Shown here in pieces: positions 6,441 to 10,371 of a DNA stretch of 10,371 bases (the stretch's first letter is position 1; every line of letters begins with the position of its first letter). The notes beneath the pieces are model-generated. The model saw nothing but the letters and a program-made list of their open reading frames with translations. It was not told the DNA's origin and did no database searches. Source of the stretch: Nocardiopsaceae bacterium (lineage in GTDB: Bacteria > Actinomycetota > Actinomycetes > Streptosporangiales > Streptosporangiaceae); NCBI GenBank assembly GCA_031254715.1, contig JAIRTY010000353.1, forward strand, positions 1 to 10,371, in the 5' to 3' direction. A program made the translations under genes and the position numbers.

Positions 6441-7916
6441 GTGCCAAGCAAGCCGGGACCGCGGGACCAGGAGCGCACCGTCAGCCTGGTCACCCTCGGC
6501 TGCGCGCGTAACGAGGTCGACTCAGAAGAGCTCGCCGGGCGGCTGGAGGCCGCTGGCTGGACCCTGACCAACGGTGACGGCGCCGCCGTGGCCATCGTCA
6601 ACACCTGCGGTTTCATCGAGGCCGCCAAGCAGGAGTCGATCGGCGAACTGCTGGCAGCCGCGTCGTCGGCGCCGAAGGTGATAGCGGTCGGCTGCCTGGC
6701 CGAGCGCTACGGGGCCGAGCTGGCCGCGGAGCTGCCCGAGGCGCAGGTGCTCAGCTTCGACGACTACGCGAGCATCGCGGACCGGCTCGACGCCGTGGTG
6801 GCGGGGGAGCAGCTGCCCGCTCACCAGCCCCGTGACCGGCGCCGGCTGCTCCCGATCGCGCCCGCCGACCGCGGCCGGGCGGCCGGCGAAGGGCCGCCGG
6901 GCCACGGGCCGGTGGTGCCGGGCGGGGGCATCCCTGACCTGCCGCCGGGCGCGGCACCGGCGTCCGGGCCGCGGGCACTGCGGCGCAGGCTGGCCGGCGG
7001 CCCGGCGGCGCCCCTCAAGATCGCCTCCGGGTGTGACCGGCGGTGCAGCTTCTGCGCGATTCCCTCATTCCGGGGCGCGTTCCTGTCCCGCCCGCCGCAG
7101 GACGTGATCAACGAAGCCGAATGGCTGGCCGGCCAGGGGGTCCGGGAGGTTCTCCTGGTCAGCGAGAACTCCACCTCCTACGGCAAGGACCTCGGCAACC
7201 TGCGGCAGCTGGAGGACCTGCTGCCCGCGCTGGCTGCCGTTCCCGGCATCGAACGGGTACGGGTCAGCTACCTTCAGCCGGCCGAGGTCCGCCCGGGGCT
7301 GGTGGCGGTGATGGCCGCCACGCCCGGCGTCGCGCCCTACTTCGATCTCTCGTTCCAGCACGCCAGCGGCCCGGTGCTGCGGTCGATGCGGCGGTTCGGG
7401 GACGGTGACCGGTTCCTGGCGCTGATCGATCAGATCCGGGACGCGTGCCCGGCGGCGGGGATCCGTTCCAACTTCATCGTGGGCTTCCCCGGCGAGACCC
7501 CCGCCGACGTGGCTGAGCTGGAGCGTTTCCTGGCCGCCGCCCGGCTCGACGCCATCGGCGTCTTCGGGTACTCGGACGAGGACGGCACCCAGGCAGCCTC
7601 GCTTCCTGGGAAGCTGCCGGAGGCAGAAATCGCGCGCCGGGCCGGCGACCTGGCCGGCCTCGCCGATGAGATCATGGCGCAGCGGGCCGCCGACCGGGTC
7701 GGTGAGGTGGCCGAGGTGCTCATCGAGGAGCGGCTGGGTCACGGCCGCTACGCCGGCCGCGCGGCTCATCAGGCCCCGGAGGTGGATGGGGCGACGACGG
7801 TCCGGTCGCCGCAGCCGCTCGCCGCGGGCGACATGGTGCGGGCCCGGGTCACCCGGTCGGACGGTGCCGATCTGCGGGCCGAGGCCCTCGCCGGCGAACT
7901 GCTCCCGGACCGGTAG
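6441..7916 (+). CDS. rimO: Ribosomal protein S12 methylthiotransferase RimO
   Basis: RimO is a radical-SAM enzyme with two iron-sulfur clusters that adds a methylthio group to a conserved aspartate of ribosomal protein uS12. The N-terminal UPF0004 domain carries its three cluster cysteines, C21 (LGCARNEVDSEE), C56 (NTCGF) and C85 (VGCLAERY). The radical-SAM motif CDRRCSFC (C198, C202, C205) follows, and LSFQHASGPVLRSMRR and FIVGFPGET are typical downstream motifs. A TRAM-like C-terminus covers about 420-485. LGCARNEVDSEE favours RimO over MiaB-type tRNA enzymes. At 491 residues it is longer than the E. coli protein because of a Pro/Gly/Arg-rich insertion at about 123-190 between the first two domains, a feature I associate with actinobacterial RimO. 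Start GTG 6441 has no ribosome-binding site but a -10-like TAGGCT 6 bases upstream. The stop codon TAG shares one base with the pgsA GTG, implying coupled translation. Confidence 0.95.
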   Translation: MPSKPGPRDQERTVSLVTLGCARNEVDSEELAGRLEAAGWTLTNGDGAAVAIVNTCGFIEAAKQESIGELLAAASSAPKVIAVGCLAERYGAELAAELPEAQVLSFDDYASIADRLDAVVAGEQLPAHQPRDRRRLLPIAPADRGRAAGEGPPGHGPVVPGGGIPDLPPGAAPASGPRALRRRLAGGPAAPLKIASGCDRRCSFCAIPSFRGAFLSRPPQDVINEAEWLAGQGVREVLLVSENSTSYGKDLGNLRQLEDLLPALAAVPGIERVRVSYLQPAEVRPGLVAVMAATPGVAPYFDLSFQHASGPVLRSMRRFGDGDRFLALIDQIRDACPAAGIRSNFIVGFPGETPADVAELERFLAAARLDAIGVFGYSDEDGTQAASLPGKLPEAEIARRAGDLAGLADEIMAQRAADRVGEVAEVLIEERLGHGRYAGRAAHQAPEVDGATTVRSPQPLAAGDMVRARVTRSDGADLRAEALAGELLPDR

Positions 7917-8533
7917 TGCGGCAGGGAGGCGAGCCGTCCGCTCCCGGTGAAGCCCCGCCGGTGAACCTGCCATCGCCGGGGCTGATCAACCTGGCCAACG
8001 GCCTGACGGCCGTCCGGCTACTGCTGGTCCCGGTCTTCGTGGTGCTGCTGGTGGAGGGCGGCACGGCCGGCCGGATCGCGGCCTTCTTCGCGTTCGGGGT
8101 GGCGGCACTCACGGACCTGCTGGACGGCCGGGTCGCCCGGCGGCGGGGGCTCATCACCGACTTCGGCAAGATCGCCGACCCGATCGCGGACAAGGCGCTC
8201 ACCGGCTCGGCGCTGCTGACGCTGTCCGCGCTGGGACAGCTCCCGTGGTGGGTGACAACCGTCATCCTGGTCCGGGAGCTGGCCGTCACCGGCCTCCGGT
8301 TCTGGGTGATCCGGCGCGGCGTGATCGCGGCCAGCCGCGGCGGGAAGCTGAAGACGCTGCTACAGGTGGTAGCGATCGCGCTCTACGTGCTGCCAGGCCC
8401 GTTCCAGCTGGTCAGGGAGATCGTGATGGGCGCGGCGCTGATCGTCACGGTGATCACCGGAGCGGATTACGCGGTCCGGGCGGTGCGGCTCCGGCTCCGG
8501 CCCGGCCCGCACCGGGGACCGGAATCACCGTGA
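7916..8533 (+). CDS. pgsA: CDP-diacylglycerol-glycerol-3-phosphate 3-phosphatidyltransferase
   Basis: The 205-residue integral membrane enzyme transfers a phosphatidyl group from CDP-diacylglycerol to glycerol-3-phosphate, making phosphatidylglycerophosphate on the way to phosphatidylglycerol and cardiolipin. The complete CDP-alcohol phosphatidyltransferase signature is present: D67-x2-D70-G71-x2-A74-R75-x8-G84-x3-D88-x3-D92, with all metal and substrate aspartates. Several hydrophobic spans follow (about 33-47, 54-66, 96-117, 147-160, 167-182). KIADPIADKAL, VRELAVTGLRF and the ASRGGKLKT loop point to the PgsA branch of the family. GTG 7916 overlaps the rimO stop by one base. GTG 7961, giving MNLPSPGLINLANGL, is a possible shorter start, since the first 15 residues are poorly conserved. 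The 3' end overlaps cinA by four bases (GTGA). Substrate choice within the family is inferred from sequence and context. Confidence 0.92.
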   Translation: MRQGGEPSAPGEAPPVNLPSPGLINLANGLTAVRLLLVPVFVVLLVEGGTAGRIAAFFAFGVAALTDLLDGRVARRRGLITDFGKIADPIADKALTGSALLTLSALGQLPWWVTTVILVRELAVTGLRFWVIRRGVIAASRGGKLKTLLQVVAIALYVLPGPFQLVREIVMGAALIVTVITGADYAVRAVRLRLRPGPHRGPESP

Positions 8534-9096
8534 ACGGGCCGCGTCCGGGGTCCCCGGATCCCGCCGGGGCGGGACCCGGGGCGGGATCCCCGGGGCTGGA
8601 TCCGGCGGCCGTGGCCGGCCACGAGCTGGCCGCGGACGTGATCGGCCTGCTGCGGGCGCGGGGCCAGACGGTCGCGGTTGCCGAGTCATTGACCGGCGGG
8701 CTGGTCGCAGCCGCGCTCACCGGCATCCCTGGAGCCTCCGAGGTGTTCCGGGGCGGGGTCATCGCCTATGCGACCGAGCTCAAGCAGACCATGCTGGGCG
8801 TGCCAGGACCGTTGCTGGCGGCGCGGGGAGCGGTGGATCCGCAGGTCGCGGCGGCCATGGCAGCCGGGGTCAGGGAACGGCTCGGCGCGGACATAGGGGC
8901 AGCCACCACCGGGGTAGCCGGCCCCGATCCCGCCGAGGGCAAGCCGCCCGGCACCGTGCACATCGCCGTGGCCGCAGCCGGCGCCCCGGTGGCCCGCACC
9001 TTGGCTCTGGCCGGGAACCGGGCCCGGATCCGCCGCGACACCGTCGGGGCGGCGCTCCGCCTGCTCGCGGATGTCCTACGGGAAGAGAACGGGTGA
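8530..9096 (+). CDS. cinA: CinA C-terminal-domain protein, probable nicotinamide-nucleotide amidase (PncC-like)
   Basis: The 188-residue protein is essentially a stand-alone CinA C-terminal domain, which in characterised members deamidates nicotinamide mononucleotide to nicotinate mononucleotide and so recycles an NAD by-product. Hallmarks are AESLTGGLVAAALT (Ser53, the expected nucleophile), VFRGGVIAYATELKQTMLGV (Tyr80 and Lys85 in the conserved patch) and ATTGVAGPDP with KPPGTVHIAV. Full-length CinA of about 400 residues has an additional N-terminal MocF-type domain that is absent here; short versions are normal in actinomycetes. The first roughly 30 residues are a Gly/Pro/Ala-rich extension. 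Start GTG 8530 overlaps the pgsA stop in GTGA and is preferred to upstream in-frame starts, which would run far into pgsA. It is thus the third gene of a tightly coupled rimO-pgsA-cinA unit. The amidase activity is inferred from the family. Confidence 0.9.
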   Translation: MNGPRPGSPDPAGAGPGAGSPGLDPAAVAGHELAADVIGLLRARGQTVAVAESLTGGLVAAALTGIPGASEVFRGGVIAYATELKQTMLGVPGPLLAARGAVDPQVAAAMAAGVRERLGADIGAATTGVAGPDPAEGKPPGTVHIAVAAAGAPVARTLALAGNRARIRRDTVGAALRLLADVLREENG

Positions 9097-9103
9097 TTAC
9101 AGC

Positions 9104-9121
9104 GTTACGTCAGCAGCGAAC
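9104..9121. promoter_or_regulatory. Candidate ClgR-binding site upstream of clgR
   Basis: The right half AGCGAAC (9115-9121) exactly matches a ClgR half-site, and CGT at 9108-9110 sits five bases before GCGAAC where the consensus has CGC (GTTCGC-N5-GCG and its complement, recalled from Streptomyces work). The left arm matches only partly. It lies in the non-coding gap between cinA and clgR, where an autoregulatory site would be expected. One half is good and one degenerate, so this is tentative. Confidence 0.33.
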
Positions 9122-9190
9122 ACGGCGACCTGTGCTCTCCCACACTGACGGTGATGACAGGTACCGTGGAACTATCAGACTCGCCTCGCG

Positions 9191-9197
9191 AAGGGAG
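9191..9197 (+). promoter_or_regulatory. Ribosome-binding site that fixes the clgR start
   Basis: AAGGGAG lies 6 bases before ATG 9204. It decides the start against the in-frame GTG at 9093, which would add 37 residues of non-conserved sequence across the intergenic region. TACCGT at 9162-9167 is a possible -10 for a leader of about 30 bases, but no good -35 accompanies it. Confidence 0.75.
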
Positions 9198-9203
9198 CGC
9201 GAC

Positions 9204-9650
9204 ATGGTCCTGCTTCGTCACTTGCTCGGTGACGTGCTGCGCCGGCTGCGCCAGCGGCAGGGTCGCACCCTGCGCGAGGTGTCGGCGGCGGCCCGGGTGT
9301 CGCTTGGTTACCTGTCGGAAGTCGAGCGGGGCCAGAAGGAGGCGTCCTCGGAACTGCTGACGGCTATCTGCGGGGCGCTCGGCATCCCGCTCTCGCACGT
9401 CTTCCGCGAGGTGTCCGACAACTTCGCCCTCGCCGAGCTGCAGAACGAGCCGGTGTTCACCGGTGCCAGGGAGCCCTCGCTGGACCAGCCGGCCGAGCGC
9501 GAGCTCGCCGCTCCGGTCGGCACTTTCGAGGCGGCAGGCCGGCCCGGCCTGCCCGCTCCTCCGGCCCGCAAGCTCACCGTCAGCGGCAATGTGCCGTTCG
9601 GCAATGTCGAGGACCGGGTGCGGGACGTCACCGACATGGTGCCGGTCTGA
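9204..9650 (+). CDS. clgR: ClgR, XRE-family activator of clp protease genes
   Basis: This 148-residue cytoplasmic DNA-binding protein has a Cro/CI-type helix-turn-helix at about residues 11-66 (GRTLREVSAAARVSLGYLSEV, ERGQKEASSELLTAICGALGIPL). That block is nearly identical to ClgR of Streptomyces and mycobacteria as I recall them. ClgR activates clpP operons and other proteolysis and stress genes, and in several actinobacteria is itself a Clp substrate. The C-terminal half (about 72-148) is low in conservation and rich in Ala, Pro and Glu. It ends DVTDMVPV rather than in the alanine-rich tail I associate with Clp-degraded regulators of this group. Position after pgsA-cinA matches clgR elsewhere (in M. 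tuberculosis it follows pgsA3). Start ATG 9204 is set by a well-placed AAGGGAG. A possible ClgR half-site at 9104-9121 suggests autoregulation. Family confidence is high; the regulon is inferred. Confidence 0.91.
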   Translation: MVLLRHLLGDVLRRLRQRQGRTLREVSAAARVSLGYLSEVERGQKEASSELLTAICGALGIPLSHVFREVSDNFALAELQNEPVFTGAREPSLDQPAERELAAPVGTFEAAGRPGLPAPPARKLTVSGNVPFGNVEDRVRDVTDMVPV

Positions 9651-9672
9651 CGGCCTGACCGAGGTTCAGACC
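9644..9672. terminator. Inverted repeat across the convergent clgR / Rrf2 stop codons
   Basis: GGTCTGA (9644-9650) and TCAGACC (9666-9672) form a perfect 7-bp stem around a 15-base loop. The arms are exactly the last codon plus stop (GTC TGA) of both convergent genes, preceded by G. An overlapping alternative stem is GGCCTG (9652-9657) with CAGGCC (9673-9678). With only 15 bases between the two genes, a bidirectional terminator would have to lie here. There is no U-tract, and the symmetry could be a by-product of both genes ending in GTC-TGA. Confidence 0.38.
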
Positions 9673-10115
9673 CAGGCCTGCGGGTCGAGAGTGAGGTTTT
9701 CGACCCGCTCCGGCAGCTTGCCCGAGACGATGTGGGCGAGGCTCACCTCTTCCAGGATCGCCCGCTCGTTCGCCCGGAGCGCGATCCAGACGGTCTGCAG
9801 CGGCTCCGCTGCCCCGGTGTAGTCGACCTGTTCCGGCCGTACTCCGCGCACGCCCACGAGCTGCCCGTCGATGGCGCGGATGATGTCCGCGAGCGAAATC
9901 TCATCGGAGGGCTTGGCCAGCCAGAACCCGCCCTCGGGGCCTCGCTGGCTCCGCACCAGCCCGGCCCGCCTGAGCTGGGTGAGGATCGCTTCCAGGAACT
10001 TGCCCGGGATGTTCTGAGAGCGGGCAAGCTGGTCGGCAGTGCAGTGGCTGCCTTCAGCGGCCGCTAGTTCGATCGCGGCTCGCAGCGCATAGTCAGCCCG
10101 GGCGGACAATCGCAT
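9666..10115 (-). CDS. Rrf2-family winged-helix transcriptional regulator
   Basis: The 149-residue product begins MRLSARADYALRAAIELA, the standard N-terminus of the Rrf2 family (IscR, NsrR, CymR and relatives). The winged helix-turn-helix spans about residues 24-70: CTADQLARSQNIPGKFL, then LTQLRRAGLVRSQRG and PEGGFWLAKP in the wing. The dimerisation helix EISLADIIRAIDG follows. The only cysteine is Cys25, so the three-cysteine cluster site of IscR/NsrR is missing; a classic [Fe-S] sensor is unlikely, and a CymR-like or other ligand is possible. VRGVRPEQVDYTGAAEPLQTVW and SGKLPERV resemble a widespread actinobacterial subgroup whose M. tuberculosis member (Rv1287) I recall near sulfate-assimilation genes; that is a weak hint at sulfur metabolism. 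ATG 10115 is chosen because CATAAT lies exactly 7 bases upstream, suggesting a leaderless mRNA; ATG 10124 would overlap that hexamer. The gene converges on clgR with a 15-base gap. No obvious target gene is in the window. Confidence 0.88.
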   Translation of the reverse strand: MRLSARADYALRAAIELAAAEGSHCTADQLARSQNIPGKFLEAILTQLRRAGLVRSQRGPEGGFWLAKPSDEISLADIIRAIDGQLVGVRGVRPEQVDYTGAAEPLQTVWIALRANERAILEEVSLAHIVSGKLPERVENLTLDPQAWV

Positions 10116-10122
10116 GTCAAGC

Positions 10123-10128
10123 ATTATG
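10123..10128 (-). promoter_or_regulatory. Candidate -10 element (CATAAT) for the leaderless Rrf2 gene
   Basis: On the minus strand CATAAT matches TATAAT at five of six bases, and it is followed by 7 bases (GCTTGAC) and then ATG 10115. No Shine-Dalgarno sequence is seen before that ATG, consistent with a leaderless transcript. A convincing -35 is not visible. The element lies within GCATTATGC (10121-10129), a short dyad that could serve as an autoregulatory operator, though it is too short to insist on. Confidence 0.52.
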
Positions 10129-10200
10129 CCTGGTGTGCACGAGGCAGTTGGCCTTGCAGCGGAGAGGTTGCCAGCCGGCCGCCGGATTTGGGCTATGCGG

Positions 10201-10237
10201 GCCGCGGCGGGCCCGGGTGCAGGAGGCCCGCCGCGGC
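10201..10237. terminator. 13-bp perfect GC hairpin in the right intergenic region
   Basis: GCCGCGGCGGGCC (10201-10213) and GGCCCGCCGCGGC (10225-10237) are perfect inverted copies separated by 11 bases. The all-GC 13-bp stem would be very stable, and a G-U pair (10200/10238) could extend it. No T-run follows on either side. It lies upstream of the Rrf2 gene, so it would terminate a leftward transcript entering from beyond the right edge, or be an unrelated structural element. The hairpin is certain; its function is not. Confidence 0.5.
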
Positions 10238-10270
10238 TGGTGCCTGGTGGCCGGACTCGCGCTGGCCCGC

Positions 10271-10371
10271 GCCCGGGAGGCCTGGCGCGCGCCGGGGAGG
10301 GCGGGCCCGAGCGCGGGGGGTCCGGGCTGGGCCCGGGAGGGCTGGCCAGAGGCCGGGAGGGCTGGCCCGAG
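10271..10371. repeat. Degenerate tandem repeat, exact 20-bp period, running off the right edge
   Basis: Five successive 20-base blocks (from 10271, 10291, 10311, 10331 and 10351) resemble GCCCGGGAGGGCTGGCCCGA. The last two agree at 18 of 20 positions, the first two are moderately diverged, and the 10311 block is poor. A half unit (GCTGGCCCGC, 10261-10270) precedes them in register, and the next block begins at the last base of the window. The period is not a multiple of three, so this is unlikely to be a protein repeat, and no supported gene overlaps it. It looks like an intergenic minisatellite. The same stretch contains a canonical G-quadruplex pattern at 10315-10341. Confidence 0.7.

Noticed and set aside
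7065..7973. 302-residue minus-strand open frame over rimO
   Set aside because: It is a shadow of the radical-SAM and TRAM region of rimO, with no start signal and no recognisable domain.
8245..8529. Upstream extension of the cinA frame
   Set aside because: It overlaps the conserved C-terminal half of pgsA and encodes Arg/Gly/Pro-rich sequence. GTG 8530 with the GTGA overlap is the natural start.
9181..9191. TCGC-CTC-GCGA dyad just before the clgR ribosome-binding site, considered as a ClgR operator
   Set aside because: The half-sites are separated by 3 bases rather than the 5 of the recalled ClgR consensus, and such words are frequent in GC-rich DNA.
9093..9203. Longer N-terminus for ClgR from GTG 9093
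   Set aside because: The extension is not conserved in ClgR as I know it and covers the intergenic region. ATG 9204 has AAGGGAG at the right distance.
10271..10371. CRISPR array or protein-coding repeat at the right end
   Set aside because: There are no unique spacers between units, and the 20-base period is neither CRISPR-like nor a multiple of three.

Overview
The window looks like an ordinary chromosomal segment of a high-GC actinomycete. Base composition is strongly GC-rich, and third codon positions are almost all G or C. Most genes start with GTG or lack a Shine-Dalgarno sequence. The order dapA - rnj - ftsK - RodZ-like HTH gene - rimO - pgsA - cinA - clgR is a conserved actinobacterial neighbourhood; Mycobacterium and Streptomyces carry recognisable versions of it. 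The genus cannot be fixed from the sequence alone.

Layout. Bases 1-690 hold the 3' end of dapA (lysine/diaminopimelate synthesis), followed after 43 bases by rnj (ribonuclease J). A 271-base intergenic region (2429-2699) carries a perfect hairpin and what looks like a leaderless promoter for ftsK, the septal DNA translocase. After another gap (5439-5612) with a structured leader comes a RodZ-like membrane protein with a cytoplasmic HTH domain. Next come rimO (ribosomal protein S12 methylthiotransferase), pgsA (phosphatidylglycerophosphate synthase) and a cinA C-terminal-domain amidase. The last three are coupled by 1- and 4-base overlaps. clgR (XRE-family activator of Clp protease genes) follows after 107 bases, with a good ribosome-binding site and a plausible ClgR half-site upstream. 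It converges on an Rrf2-family regulator on the minus strand. The right end (10129-10371) has no supported gene; it holds a 13-bp perfect GC hairpin and a degenerate tandem repeat with an exact 20-bp period that runs off the window.

How the genes relate. They share broad themes of growth and envelope: cell-wall precursor supply (DapA), RNA turnover (RNase J), chromosome segregation at division (FtsK), cell shape or envelope (RodZ-like), ribosome modification (RimO), phospholipid synthesis (PgsA), NAD by-product recycling (CinA) and proteolysis control (ClgR). No defence system, mobile element, CRISPR array, tRNA or rRNA is visible, and I do not see a new multi-gene system. The best leads are at sub-gene scale: three leaderless-type starts (ftsK, rimO, Rrf2), a possible switch-like leader before the RodZ-like gene, a patch of atypical codon use around the FtsK Walker A region, a candidate ClgR autoregulatory site, and the 20-bp tandem repeat at the right edge.
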